Below, piece after piece: positions 36,766 to 46,106 of a stretch of DNA of 64,000 nt. This DNA is from Roseococcus suduntuyensis (GTDB lineage Bacteria; Pseudomonadota; Alphaproteobacteria; Acetobacterales; Acetobacteraceae): positions 434,001-498,000 of the forward strand of contig NZ_JACIDJ010000002.1 of assembly GCF_014196305.1 (NCBI RefSeq), given 5' to 3'. Numbering within the stretch: position 1 is the stretch's first letter; every line of letters begins with the position of its first letter. Under the pieces are notes generated by a model that was not told where the DNA came from, did no database searches, and saw only the letters and a list, made by a program, of their open reading frames with translations. The position numbers and the translations under genes were made by a program.

Positions 36766-37917
36766 TCAGACCCAGCGCTTCACCCAGTCGAGGTCGAAGC
36801 ACAGCACGATGTCGTCATGCCGGCCCGGCGACATCAGGATGTCGTGCACCATCTTGCTCCGCGCATGCACGCCCTCGACGGGGCGCGGGCCGGCCTCGGT
36901 GAAGTGCACGACATGCGGGAACCACTTCGCCCATGTCTCGATCACGCGCAGCGGGTTGGCACCGGCGAAGCGCAGCTGCGTCCAGATGTTCAGCTCCGCA
37001 TAGACGGCCGTGCGCAGGCGCCGCAGGCTCCGGAGGCCACCTTTGATGGCCTGTGTCTCCGAGCCCTCGATGTCCAGCTTCACGAGGTCGAGGCGCGCAA
37101 GCGGCCGCGCGAGCTCGTCCAGCGTCACCCCCGGAACGGCATGGCGCGCGCCGCTGCCCACGCCATTCTCGGCCGCCGTCACGAAGGCCACCGACGCACT
37201 CGCGGGGTCGTGCAGCAGCACCTCGCCGGGGGTGGCCACCAGCGCGGCCTGATGGATCTCGGCGTGCGCCAGCCCGTTCCGGGCCAGGTTGTCCCGCAGA
37301 AGGGCACCCAGCCGTGGATTGGGCTCCATGGCGAGCAGCCGCGCATGGCGCGGCGCGCCGGCCGCCATGGCCAGCGCGCTCAGCCCCAGATTCGCCCCGC
37401 CATCGAGCAGCACCGCGCCCTCGCCGCCATCGGGCAGCAGGGCGCGCGTGAGCCGGACAAGGCGCTGCAGCATGGCCGCCTCGTTCGGCGCGTTTCGCAG
37501 ATAGGGATCGCCCGCGATGCCGCGCACCCAATGCGGCCTGCCATCCACCTCCACCAGGACCGCATCGGGGGGGACGTCCGGCAGGGTGTCCCAGCCATGC
37601 AGCAGCGCCTCGCGCAGGGTGAGGAAGGGGGGCACGGGCCCCGTCTCCCCGGGCGCCGGCCGCCCATGGCGCAGCCAGTGCCAGGCATCGAGCGCGTCCG
37701 CATCCGCCGGCACCAGGCTTTCGGGCGACAGGCCGCGGCCGGCACGGGTCTGGCGGAATTCGGCGCTGCCCATGAAATGGCGCACCAGCGCCGGCGCATC
37801 GCCCAGCGACTGCCATTGCCGAATGACTTCCTTGCTCTCGGCATCGCGGCCTAGAATAAGGCGGTAGGCCCAGACGACGACATGCGCCGGAATTTCGGGG
37901 CCAGGGGTGGCGGACAT
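36766..37917 (-). CDS. FkbM-family methyltransferase with N-terminal extension
   Basis: 383 residues. The C-terminal two thirds is a SAM-dependent methyltransferase: motif I in AVLLDGGANLGLSALAMAAG, the acidic loop LLAMEPNPRLGALLRDNL, and the FkbM hallmark LDLVKLDIEGSETQAIKGGLRSLRR. The N-terminal 150 residues (VVWAYRLILGRDAESKEVIRQWQSL) resemble the DUF4214-like or glycan-associated helical modules found next to such enzymes. The natural substrate is likely a sugar hydroxyl in a surface glycan, but no glycan cluster is present here. ATG 37917 is used. Divergent from the DUF3775 gene. Confidence 0.85.
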   Translation of the reverse strand: MSATPGPEIPAHVVVWAYRLILGRDAESKEVIRQWQSLGDAPALVRHFMGSAEFRQTRAGRGLSPESLVPADADALDAWHWLRHGRPAPGETGPVPPFLTLREALLHGWDTLPDVPPDAVLVEVDGRPHWVRGIAGDPYLRNAPNEAAMLQRLVRLTRALLPDGGEGAVLLDGGANLGLSALAMAAGAPRHARLLAMEPNPRLGALLRDNLARNGLAHAEIHQAALVATPGEVLLHDPASASVAFVTAAENGVGSGARHAVPGVTLDELARPLARLDLVKLDIEGSETQAIKGGLRSLRRLRTAVYAELNIWTQLRFAGANPLRVIETWAKWFPHVVHFTEAGPRPVEGVHARSKMVHDILMSPGRHDDIVLCFDLDWVKRWV

Positions 37918-38011
37918 GCACGCCCCCTCCCCGGGGCAACCGGATGCGTGGCCCCATGGGTGGCACACCGGGCGCGAAAGAAGCCCGTAACGCGGACGAG
38001 GAAGACTTAGC

Positions 38012-38425
38012 ATGGCAGTCGAAGAGAACGAAGACGGCGAGGTGGACCTGGGCATCAGCCTTGAGGTGGTGGCCACGGTGGTGGACCTGGCCCGCGCCGT
38101 CCAGGAAGCCGAGGAGGCCGAGGCCGGCCGCGCCGATGACGACGAGGAGCTGGACGACGACCTCGAGGACGAGATCACCGAGGAAATGCTGACCGACTAC
38201 CTCGACGAGCTGAACGAGGAACAGCAGGTGGTGCTGATCGCGCTCGCCTGGGTGGGCCGCGGCGACCATGAGCCGGAGGAATGGGCCGAGGCGCTGAAGC
38301 TCGCCACCGAGCGCAATGCCGCCGGCCCGGCCAGCGCCTACCTGGCCGGGATGGAAGGCCTGGGCGACCTGCTGGCCGAGGGCGTGGCCGCCTTCGGGCT
38401 GAGCGTGGAGGAGGTGGACCGGTAG
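38012..38425 (+). CDS. DUF3775 domain protein, very acidic
   Basis: 137-residue cytoplasmic protein. The N-terminal half is extremely acidic (EEAEAGRADDDEELDDDLEDEITEEML); the C-terminal half TDYLDELNEEQQVVLIALAWVGRGDHEPEEWAEALKLATER matches the DUF3775 core as I recall it. Function unknown; the acidic composition suggests a protein- or metal-binding role. It starts 94 bases from the divergent FkbM-type gene, and its stop lies in the hairpin at 38424-38473. Confidence 0.75.
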   Translation: MAVEENEDGEVDLGISLEVVATVVDLARAVQEAEEAEAGRADDDEELDDDLEDEITEEMLTDYLDELNEEQQVVLIALAWVGRGDHEPEEWAEALKLATERNAAGPASAYLAGMEGLGDLLAEGVAAFGLSVEEVDR

Positions 38426-38473
38426 AGCGGGATGCGTTGAGGTGGAATCACCGAAAACGCTGAATCCCGCTCT
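38424..38473 (+). terminator. Terminator-like hairpin after the DUF3775 gene; repeat-family relative
   Basis: AGAGCGGGAT (38424-38433) pairs exactly with ATCCCGCTCT (38464-38473), with a second inner CGTT/AACG pairing. The right half GGAATCACCGAAAACGCTG is a variant of the GGAATCACCGAAGGCGTG seen at 61156, linking it to the dispersed repeat family. Confidence 0.55.
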
Positions 38474-38539
38474 CAGCGAGGGCTCGAGCAGGCTGTGTGA
38501 ACGCATCTGAACGCAGCATGCTCGAGCGCCCGGCCCGCC

Positions 38540-41341
38540 CTATTTCGCCACCGCGGAAGGCCCCAGCGCCTTCTCCAGCGCGGCGCGCAGCCGCGGCAAC
38601 TCGGTGCGCAGGGCGGGACGCAGCCCGGCCAGGACGGCGGGGGCGGCCTCGCCCTCGCGCAGGCGGCGATGGGCGGCCTCCAGCGCCGCGATCACGGGCC
38701 GGTCGCCCAGGCTGGCGGCGGCGCCCTGGCCGCGATGGATGAGCGCGTTCAGGATCTGGCCCGACACGCCCGGCACCTCCAGCGCGGCCGCCACCTCGTC
38801 CAGTTCGTCCATGAAGCCGTGCAACAGGGGAAGCGCCGCCTCGCCCAGCTCGGCGCGCAGCGCGGCCACGGGGTCGGGCGGAACGGCCTCGGCGGGCGGG
38901 GCCTCGGGCCCGGCGGTGATGCGCGCGAGCAACCCCAGCAGCACCGCCCGGTCCACGGGCTTGGCCACATGCGTGTCCATGCCCGCCGCGCGGCATTCCG
39001 TGATTTCCTCCGGCAAGGCCGAGGCCGTGACCGCGATCACGGGCAGGCGGGCCTCGGGCCCCGGCAGGGCGCGCAGGCGTCGCGTCGCCTCCAGCCCGTC
39101 CATGCCCGGCATGCGGACATCCATCAGCACCGCGTCGAAAGGCTGGGACTGGACGGCGGCCAGCGCCTCGGCGCCATCCGTCACTACCGTCACCTCATGG
39201 CCGGCCGCGCCGAGCAGGGCGCGCATCAGCAGGCGGTTGGGCGCGATGTCGTCCGCCACCAGGAGGCGCAGCGGCCGCACGGAGCCGCCGGCCATGCCGG
39301 GCTGCGCGGGCTCGCGCGGGGGGGTCGCCTCGGCGAGCGGCACCTCCACCCAGAACATCGCCCCCTGGCCGGGTTCACTCTCCACGCCGATCCTCCCCTG
39401 CATGAGCGCCACCAGCCGCGCGGTGATGGCAAGGCCGAGGCCCGTTCCCGGGCTCTCGGGGTCGCCCAGCTCGCCCAGCTGGGTGAAATCCTGGAACAGC
39501 AGGTGGCGCTTCTCACGCGGCACACCCGGCCCGCTGTCCTGGACCTCGACGCGGATGCCGCCCGAGATGGGGCGCACCCGCAGCTCCACCCGCCCGCCCA
39601 CGGGGGTGAACTTCACCGCGTTGGACAACAGGTTCAGGATCATCTGCCGCAGCCGGGTCGCGTCGCCCAGCACGCCGGCCGGCAGGTCCGGGTCGGCCAC
39701 CATGCGCAGCGTGATCTGCTTGCGCCGCGCATCCGGGCTGAGGAAACCCAGGCAACCCTCCAGCAGCGGCGTGAGCGCGAGCGGCGCCTGCTCCAGCTCC
39801 AGCTTGCCGGCATTGATCTTGGCGAGGTCCAGCAGCCCGTTCACCAGTTCCCGCACATGGGACCCCGCCTCGTGCAGCAGGCGCAGCTGCTCGTAGTGGG
39901 CGGGCGTCATGCTGCGGTCTGACAGCAACAGCCCGGCGAAGCCCAGGATGGCGTTCAGCGGCGTGCGCAGCTCATGCGACATGCGGGCCAGGAACATGCT
40001 CTTGGCCTCGGCCGCGGCCTCGACCTCGCGCACGGCCTCCTTCAGCGCGGTGATGTCGGTGCGGATGCCCACCGTGCCGCCATCGGGGGTGGGGCGTTCC
40101 GTGATCAGGATCCAGCGGCCATCGGGCAGCAGCCGCTCGATCGGCGCGCCGCCGGAGCGGCGCCAGACCTTCAGCTCGGCGATGAAGCCGTCCACATCGC
40201 CTTCGAACTGCGGGTATTGCCCGTTGGCGACGCCGCCGCGGATGATGTCGTCGAAGAAGGCGCCCTCCTCGATGAAGGGCGCGCTCTCGGCGTAGAATTC
40301 ACGGTAGCGCTGGTTGCAGATGACCAGACGGTCCTCGGCGTCGAACATGACGAAGCCGTCAGTCATGCTCTCCAGCGCGTTCTCCAGCGTGCGGCGCCAG
40401 CGCAGGCGCTCCTCGTCCACGCGCGCGCGCTGGCGCAGCGCCACCAGCATGGCGGCCACCACCGCCAGCACCAGCAGCGTCAACGCCGTCGCGACCACCG
40501 CCGCGCGGTCGCGCTGGACCCGCCACGCGGCGAGCGCCACGTCGCGGTCGAGCGAGACGCTGATGGCGAGCGAGGGGTAGAGCGTGGGCCGTTCGACCCC
40601 GATCACCGAAGTGCCGTCGAAGCGCGAGACGCTGACCAGCCCCTGCCCCACGGCGCGGTCCAGGCGCTGGCCCATGCGCGCCTCATCGGGCGGCAGGGTG
40701 GCCAGCAAGGTGCCGTCGCGCATCTCGAGGCTGACGCGCAGCCCCTCGGGCTCCCCGCCCGCGCCCAGCAGGCCGGTGACGACGGCGACCGGCATCTCGG
40801 CCACGGCCATCATCGCCCCCAGGCCCTGGATGCTGACGTTCCGGGCGAAGAAGAGCGACCATTCGCCCGTGCCCGGGTTCCGCACCGGCCCGGCCAGTTG
40901 CAGCCCCGCCCCCGGAAGCCCCGCGGGGCGAAGGTCCCGCGCCAGGTCTATGGGCAGGGCGCGGCGGCGCGAGACGGTCAGGCCCGAGACCTCCGGCCCG
41001 CCTGGCCCCACCAGCAGGATGTCGCGGACGGTCAGGTTCTGGTTGTTCAGCTCCCGCAGCAGCCGCCCCGCCGCGGCGCGGTCGAAGCTGCCCCCGGGCC
41101 CCCAGCCCTCAAAGGGGCTGAGCAGCGTGGGCAGGCCGAGCAGGAGGCTGTCCACCTGCAGGAAGGTGCGGTTCATCGTCGCCTCGACCGAGCGCGCCAC
41201 GCGGGTCACGGTCTCCTCGGCGGTGTCGAGCGCGCTGCGATGCGCACGCTCGGTCAGCAGCAGGTTGGCCGCGATCTGGGCCAGCAGGATGATGAGGCCC
41301 GCCGCGACCACCGCGGCGCGCAGAAGGCGGCCGGTCTGCAT
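38540..41341 (-). CDS. Hybrid sensor histidine kinase (periplasmic sensor, PAS, HK, REC, HPt)
   Basis: 933-residue membrane kinase. Helix 1 (LLRAAVVAAGLIILLAQIAANLLL), a periplasmic Cache-like sensor to about residue 280, helix 2 (VVATALTLLVLAVVAAMLVAL), a PAS domain (MTDGFVMFDAEDRLVICNQRYREFY), HisKA with phosphorylated H456 in FLARMSHELRTPLNAILGF, HATPase (NLLSNAVKFTP; DSGPGV; GTGLGLAI), a receiver domain with D741 in VLMDVRMPGMDG, and a C-terminal HPt-like domain with H869 in LIHRGQGAAASLG. In the HPt motif the usual Lys after His is Gln. Its ATG abuts the stop of the upstream TRAP-type binding protein (TGAATG), so the two are translated together. No separate response regulator is nearby. 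Confidence 0.93.
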   Translation of the reverse strand: MQTGRLLRAAVVAAGLIILLAQIAANLLLTERAHRSALDTAEETVTRVARSVEATMNRTFLQVDSLLLGLPTLLSPFEGWGPGGSFDRAAAGRLLRELNNQNLTVRDILLVGPGGPEVSGLTVSRRRALPIDLARDLRPAGLPGAGLQLAGPVRNPGTGEWSLFFARNVSIQGLGAMMAVAEMPVAVVTGLLGAGGEPEGLRVSLEMRDGTLLATLPPDEARMGQRLDRAVGQGLVSVSRFDGTSVIGVERPTLYPSLAISVSLDRDVALAAWRVQRDRAAVVATALTLLVLAVVAAMLVALRQRARVDEERLRWRRTLENALESMTDGFVMFDAEDRLVICNQRYREFYAESAPFIEEGAFFDDIIRGGVANGQYPQFEGDVDGFIAELKVWRRSGGAPIERLLPDGRWILITERPTPDGGTVGIRTDITALKEAVREVEAAAEAKSMFLARMSHELRTPLNAILGFAGLLLSDRSMTPAHYEQLRLLHEAGSHVRELVNGLLDLAKINAGKLELEQAPLALTPLLEGCLGFLSPDARRKQITLRMVADPDLPAGVLGDATRLRQMILNLLSNAVKFTPVGGRVELRVRPISGGIRVEVQDSGPGVPREKRHLLFQDFTQLGELGDPESPGTGLGLAITARLVALMQGRIGVESEPGQGAMFWVEVPLAEATPPREPAQPGMAGGSVRPLRLLVADDIAPNRLLMRALLGAAGHEVTVVTDGAEALAAVQSQPFDAVLMDVRMPGMDGLEATRRLRALPGPEARLPVIAVTASALPEEITECRAAGMDTHVAKPVDRAVLLGLLARITAGPEAPPAEAVPPDPVAALRAELGEAALPLLHGFMDELDEVAAALEVPGVSGQILNALIHRGQGAAASLGDRPVIAALEAAHRRLREGEAAPAVLAGLRPALRTELPRLRAALEKALGPSAVAK

Positions 41342-42433
41342 TCACTCAACCACGGCGCGGAAGCCGGTCACGGGTGCGAGATGGCGGTTCCAGACCTCGG
41401 CGCAGTCATCGCCGCAACGGCTGACCCAGCGCGGCACCACCGTCTCGCGCAGCAGCCGGTCGCGCAGCGCCGTGTCCGCGGGCGAGACGGGGACGATCTG
41501 CATGCGGCCGGGCGACCCGCGCTCGCAGCCCGGCCGGCCGGCATTGCAGGCCAGGCCCTCGCCCGTCTCGCGGTCGGCGCCGTCCCAGATGTCGCGCTCC
41601 AACCCCGCCACCGCCTCGCGCAGCAGCGCCTGGATGTCGGGCGGCAGGGCGGCCCAGGCCCCGCGCGAGGCGCCGAAGGCCGAGAGCCCCCAGGAGATGG
41701 CCATGGCATGGACATGCCCCGTCACCTCGTGCAGCCCGATGGCATTGCCCGAAAGCGTGCCCGTGATGGCGCATTCCACGAGATTGTTGCGGACCGCGGG
41801 GACGATCTCGGCGAAGGGGATCACGACGGGCGTGGCGCCCAGCGCCTCCACCAGTTCCGACTGCGCGACGCCCGAGGTGCGGATACGCCGTCCCCGCAGA
41901 TCGCCCAGCCCGTTGAAGGGCCGGCGGCAGAACAGGACCTGGGCGGGATAGGTGTAGAGGCCCAGGACCTCGACATTGTGCCGGTCGCGCAGGAGGGATT
42001 CCACATAGGGCCGCACCCGCGCCACGTTGCGGCGCAGCGTGGCGAAGTCGGGGCTCAGCGCCGGCAGGTCCAGCACGTTGAACTCGGGCTCATCCGCCGC
42101 GGCCGCGCCCAGCAACACGGTGCCGAAGGGCACGACGCCGAGGCGCAGCATGGCCAGCAACTCGGGCGCGCGCAGCCCGCTCTCGTCGAAGGGGGCGATC
42201 TGCGCGGTGATCCGCCCGCCCGACAGCGCCTGGATGCGCTGTTCCCAGAAGGGTTTCTCGAAGCGAACATACTGGCTGATGCTGGCCAGCCCACCCACCA
42301 CGCGCAGGTGCAAGGTGCCTGGCGTGGCCGCCGTGCCGGCAGGCTGCGCTGCAGCGGGCGAGGCGGCGGCGATCATGGCGAAACCCAGCGAAACCAGGAC
42401 CGCCAGGGCCGCCATTCGCATCCGTCGCCCCAT
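41342..42433 (-). CDS. TRAP-type (DctP family) periplasmic solute-binding protein
   Basis: 363-residue exported protein. Signal peptide MGRRMRMAALAVLVSLGFAMIAAASPAAAQ; body with the DctP pattern TLHLRVVGGLASISQYVRFEKPFWEQRIQALSGGRITAQIAPF, EFNVLDLPAL, LFCRRPFNGLGDLRGRRIRTSGVAQSELVEALGATPVVIPFAEIVPAVRNNLVECAITG (ligand-binding Arg in GRRIRTSG). ATG 42433 is preferred over ATG 42451 because GAGGG stands 9-13 bases upstream and the signal peptide starts there. No DctQ or DctM membrane genes are present; the hybrid kinase gene follows without a gap, so this protein is likelier a ligand sensor for the kinase than a transporter part. Confidence 0.88.
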   Translation of the reverse strand: MGRRMRMAALAVLVSLGFAMIAAASPAAAQPAGTAATPGTLHLRVVGGLASISQYVRFEKPFWEQRIQALSGGRITAQIAPFDESGLRAPELLAMLRLGVVPFGTVLLGAAAADEPEFNVLDLPALSPDFATLRRNVARVRPYVESLLRDRHNVEVLGLYTYPAQVLFCRRPFNGLGDLRGRRIRTSGVAQSELVEALGATPVVIPFAEIVPAVRNNLVECAITGTLSGNAIGLHEVTGHVHAMAISWGLSAFGASRGAWAALPPDIQALLREAVAGLERDIWDGADRETGEGLACNAGRPGCERGSPGRMQIVPVSPADTALRDRLLRETVVPRWVSRCGDDCAEVWNRHLAPVTGFRAVVE

Positions 42434-42575
42434 TCGACCACCCTCTCTCATCGCACGCCCGCAACCCCAGGTTACATTTCTGCACGCCGGAAAGGGCGCG
42501 GTGCAACCGCGCGACAATGCCCCAGCTGGGGGTTCCGGGCCAAGGGGCATGATGGCCCCCCGGCATGGGGCACCA

Positions 42576-45500
42576 TCACACCGTGAAGTACTTGGCCCGC
42601 GGGTGGTGCAGCACAATGGCGCTGGTGCTCTGCTCGGGGTGAAGCTGCCATTCGTCGCTGATCTCGACGCCGATGCGCTCCGCCTGGAGAAGTTTCAGGA
42701 GCGGCACCTGGTCCTCCAGTCGCGGGCAGGCCGGGTAGCCGAAGGAATAGCGCCCGCCGCGATAGCCTTGGCTCAGCATCTTCTCCATGTCGCGCGCATC
42801 CTCGCCGGCGAAGCCCAGCTCGGCGCGGATGCGCTTGTGGACGTATTCCGCCAGCGCCTCGGCCATCTCGACCGAGAGACCGTGGAGATAGAGATAGTCC
42901 TGGTAGCGGTTCCCGTCGAACCACTCCCGCGCCATGTCGGAGGCCTTCTGGCCCACCGTCACGACCTGCAGCCCGATCACGTCGCGCTCGGCATCGTCCA
43001 CGTCGCGCACGAAGTCGGCGATGCAGTCGCCGTCATCCTTCGGTTGGCGCGGCAGGTGGAAGCGGGCGGCCTCGGTGGTGCCGTCCTCCTCGAAGAGGAT
43101 CAGTTCGTTGCCCTGGCCCGCGCATTTCCAGTAGCCGTAGATGGCCTGGGGCTTGAGGATCTCCTGCTCCTGCGCCAGCGCCAGCATGCGCTTGAGCACC
43201 GGGCGCAGCTCCTGCTTCGCCCAGCCCAGGAAATCGTCGAGGCTGCGGCCGGCCTTCCGGAAGCCCCACTGGAATTGATACAGGCTGCGCTCATTGATGA
43301 AGGGCACCAGCGCCTTGGGGTCCGCCTCCATGAGGCGCGCGCCCCAGAAGGGCGGCGTGGGCACGGGCAGGTCCTTCGTCTCGCGCCGGCGGCGGGTCTG
43401 GGCATAGGCCAGGTCCACGGGGGCGAAGCCGCGCGGGTCGGCGGTGCCAAGCTGGCGCTTCTCGCTTTTCGACTTGCCCGAGCGCTTCTGCTGGATGGTG
43501 CCCAGATAGCCCTCGAAGTCGTTGCCCATCACCTTGTCCATCAGGTGCAGGCCGTCGAAGGCGTCGCGCGCATAGACCACGCGGCCGCTGGCATAGGCCT
43601 GCACGCAATCCTCCTCCACATAGTTGCGCGTGAGTGCCGCGCCGCCCAGCAGCACGGGGATGTCCACGCCCTGGCGGGACATCTCCTCCAGGTTCTCGCG
43701 CATCACGACGGTGGACTTCACCAGCAGGCCGGACATGCCGATGGCATGCGCCTTGTGCTCGCGCGCCGCGTCCACGATCTGCTGCAAGGGCACCTTGATG
43801 CCGAGGTTCACCACCTTGTAGCCGTTGTTGGTGAGGATGATGTCCACCAGGTTCTTGCCGATGTCGTGCACGTCGCCGCGCACGGTGCCGAGCACGATGA
43901 TGCCCTTCTCCTGGCCCTCCACGCGCTCCATGTGCGGCTCCAGGTAGGCGACGGCCGCCTTCATGGTCTCGGCACTCTGGAGCACGAAGGGCAGCTGCAT
44001 CTTGCCGGCGCCGAACAGCTCGCCCACCACCTTCATGCCGTCCAGCAGCACGTCGTTGATGATGGCGAGCGGCGTCATGCCCTCCGCCATGGCGTCGGCC
44101 AGCTCCGTCTCCAGCCCCTTGCGGTCGCCATCCACGATGCGGTCCTTAAGGCGACCCTGCACGGTGGCCGCCTTCACCTTGGCCACATTGTCCGCGGCCT
44201 TGCGGCCGGAGAACATCTCCAGGACCTTCTGCAGGGGGTCATAGCCCTCCGTGCGGCGGTCGTAGATCAAATCCTCCATCACCTGCACCTCCTCCGGCGG
44301 GATCTGGTGCAGCGGCTTGATCTTGGAGACGTGCACGATGGCGCCCGTCATGCCGGCCTTCACCGCATGGTCCAGGAAGACGCTGTTCAGCACGTGGCGC
44401 GCGGCCGGGTTCAGGCCGAAGGAGATGTTGGACAGGCCCAGGATGATCTGGATCTCGGGGAACTTCTCCCGGATCATCCGGATGCCATCCAGCGTCCAGA
44501 CGCCCAGCTTGCGGTCATCCTCGTTGCCGGTGGCGACGGTGAAGGTCAGCGGGTCGATCATCAGGTCGGATTGCGGCAGGCCATAGTGCGTGCAGGCGAA
44601 GTCCACCAGGCGCTCGGCGATGCGCAGCTTGTCCTCGGCCGTCTTGGCCATGCCCACCTCGTCGATGGTGAGCGCGATGACGGCCGCGCCGAACTTCTTC
44701 GCGAGCTTCATGCGGTCATGCGCGGCACCCTCGCCTTCCTCGAAATTGATCGAGTTGATGATGGGCTTGCCGCCATGCAGCTTCAGCGAGGCCTCGATGA
44801 CGTTGGTCTCGGTGCTGTCGATCACCAGCGGCGCGTTCACGCTGGAGGTGAAGCGGGTGATGACCTCGCTCATCTCCATCATCTCGTCGCGGCCCACGAA
44901 GGCGGTGCAGATGTCGAGGCTGTTGGAGCCCTCGCCCACCTGTTCGCGCCCGATGGCCAGGCACCCGTCCCAGTCATGCGCCGCCTGCCGCTCGCGCCAG
45001 GCCTTGGAACCGTTGGCGTTGCAGCGCTCGCCGATCGAGAAGTAGGAATTCTCCTGCCGCAGCGAGACGGCCGAGTAGAGCGAGGCGACACTCGGCACCC
45101 AGTGATACTTGCGCTTCACGGGCGCGGGGCGGTGCTTGTCCCCGCCCAGGCGGCGCAGCATCGCATCCTGCGCCGCGATATGGGGCGTGGAGGTGCCGCA
45201 GCAGCCGCCGATGAGGTTGAAGCCGTCCTCGACGACGAAACGCTCCATCCAGGTGGCCATCTCCTCGGCGCCCAGCGGGTAGTGCGTCTTGCCATCCACC
45301 AGTTCGGGCAGGCCGGCATTGGGCTGCACGCTGAGCAGGCCGGGCCAGTTCTGGCTGAGCCACTTCAGGTGCTCCGCCATCTCCTGCGGGCCCGAGGCGC
45401 AGTTCAGCCCGATCAGCGGCACGTCCAGCGAATGCACCACGGCCGCGGCGGCCGCGATGTCGGGGCCCACCAGCAGCGTGCCCGTCGTCTCCACCGTCAC

Positions 45501-46073
45501 CTGCACGAAGATGGGGATGTCGGACTTCGTCTTGGCCTTCGCGATCTTGGCCGCGTTCACGGCGGCCTTGATGTAGAGCGTGTCCTGGTTCGTCTCGGTC
45601 AGGATCGCGTCCGCCCCGCCGGCGATGAGGCCGAGGCATTGTTCGGTCAGCGCCGCCTCCAGCGCGTCATAGGTGACGTGCCCCAGGCTCGGCAGCTTCG
45701 TGCCGGGCCCGATATCGCCCACCACCCAGCGGTGGCGGCCATCGGCGAAGCTCTCCGCCGCCTCGCGCGCCAGCTCCACGCCGATCTTGTTGATCTCGAA
45801 GGCCCGGTCGCCGAGCTCGAACTCCTCCAGCGTGATGGGGCTGCCGCCGAAGGTGTTGGTCAGCACCATGTCGGCGCCGGCCTCGTAGTAGCCGCGGTGG
45901 ATCTCGCGGATCAGCTCCGGGCGCGAGAGGGAGAGCACCTCCGTGCAGTTCTCCTTGTCCCAGAAATCCTTGACGATATCGAGCGTCAGCGCCTGGACGC
46001 GGCTGCCCATCCCGCCATCGCAGAGCAGGACGCGGTCACGCAGGGCATCGAGGAGGTGCGGTCTGGAGGCCAT
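42576..46073 (-). CDS. metH: Cobalamin-dependent methionine synthase MetH
   Basis: Transfers methyl from 5-methyltetrahydrofolate to homocysteine. The 1165 residues contain the homocysteine domain (RVLLCDGGMGSRVQAL; zinc Cys in LNCASG and GGCCGTSTPHI), the pterin domain (IGERCNANGSKAWRE; LDICTAFVGRDEMMEM), the B12 cap and Rossmann domain with axial His736 in GDVHDIGKNLVDIIL, and the C-terminal SAM-binding reactivation domain (RYSFGYPACPRLEDQVPLLKLL). The full single-protein form is present. It is 33 bases behind a SahR-like gene on the same strand, so both are probably one transcript. metF is not in the window. Confidence 0.98.
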   Translation of the reverse strand: MASRPHLLDALRDRVLLCDGGMGSRVQALTLDIVKDFWDKENCTEVLSLSRPELIREIHRGYYEAGADMVLTNTFGGSPITLEEFELGDRAFEINKIGVELAREAAESFADGRHRWVVGDIGPGTKLPSLGHVTYDALEAALTEQCLGLIAGGADAILTETNQDTLYIKAAVNAAKIAKAKTKSDIPIFVQVTVETTGTLLVGPDIAAAAAVVHSLDVPLIGLNCASGPQEMAEHLKWLSQNWPGLLSVQPNAGLPELVDGKTHYPLGAEEMATWMERFVVEDGFNLIGGCCGTSTPHIAAQDAMLRRLGGDKHRPAPVKRKYHWVPSVASLYSAVSLRQENSYFSIGERCNANGSKAWRERQAAHDWDGCLAIGREQVGEGSNSLDICTAFVGRDEMMEMSEVITRFTSSVNAPLVIDSTETNVIEASLKLHGGKPIINSINFEEGEGAAHDRMKLAKKFGAAVIALTIDEVGMAKTAEDKLRIAERLVDFACTHYGLPQSDLMIDPLTFTVATGNEDDRKLGVWTLDGIRMIREKFPEIQIILGLSNISFGLNPAARHVLNSVFLDHAVKAGMTGAIVHVSKIKPLHQIPPEEVQVMEDLIYDRRTEGYDPLQKVLEMFSGRKAADNVAKVKAATVQGRLKDRIVDGDRKGLETELADAMAEGMTPLAIINDVLLDGMKVVGELFGAGKMQLPFVLQSAETMKAAVAYLEPHMERVEGQEKGIIVLGTVRGDVHDIGKNLVDIILTNNGYKVVNLGIKVPLQQIVDAAREHKAHAIGMSGLLVKSTVVMRENLEEMSRQGVDIPVLLGGAALTRNYVEEDCVQAYASGRVVYARDAFDGLHLMDKVMGNDFEGYLGTIQQKRSGKSKSEKRQLGTADPRGFAPVDLAYAQTRRRRETKDLPVPTPPFWGARLMEADPKALVPFINERSLYQFQWGFRKAGRSLDDFLGWAKQELRPVLKRMLALAQEQEILKPQAIYGYWKCAGQGNELILFEEDGTTEAARFHLPRQPKDDGDCIADFVRDVDDAERDVIGLQVVTVGQKASDMAREWFDGNRYQDYLYLHGLSVEMAEALAEYVHKRIRAELGFAGEDARDMEKMLSQGYRGGRYSFGYPACPRLEDQVPLLKLLQAERIGVEISDEWQLHPEQSTSAIVLHHPRAKYFTV

Positions 46074-46106
46074 GTGTCGGTGTTCTCTGGGTGTCGGTGT
46101 GAAGAT

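Noticed and set aside
36815-38506. A 563-codon minus-strand frame overlapping the FkbM-type gene
   Set aside because: Out-of-frame shadow with Arg/Gly/Ala-rich translation; the other frame has all methyltransferase motifs.
46074-46106. SAM or SAH riboswitch before metH
   Set aside because: Only 33 bases separate metH from the preceding gene and no conserved stem pattern is visible; control is better explained by the SahR-like regulator.
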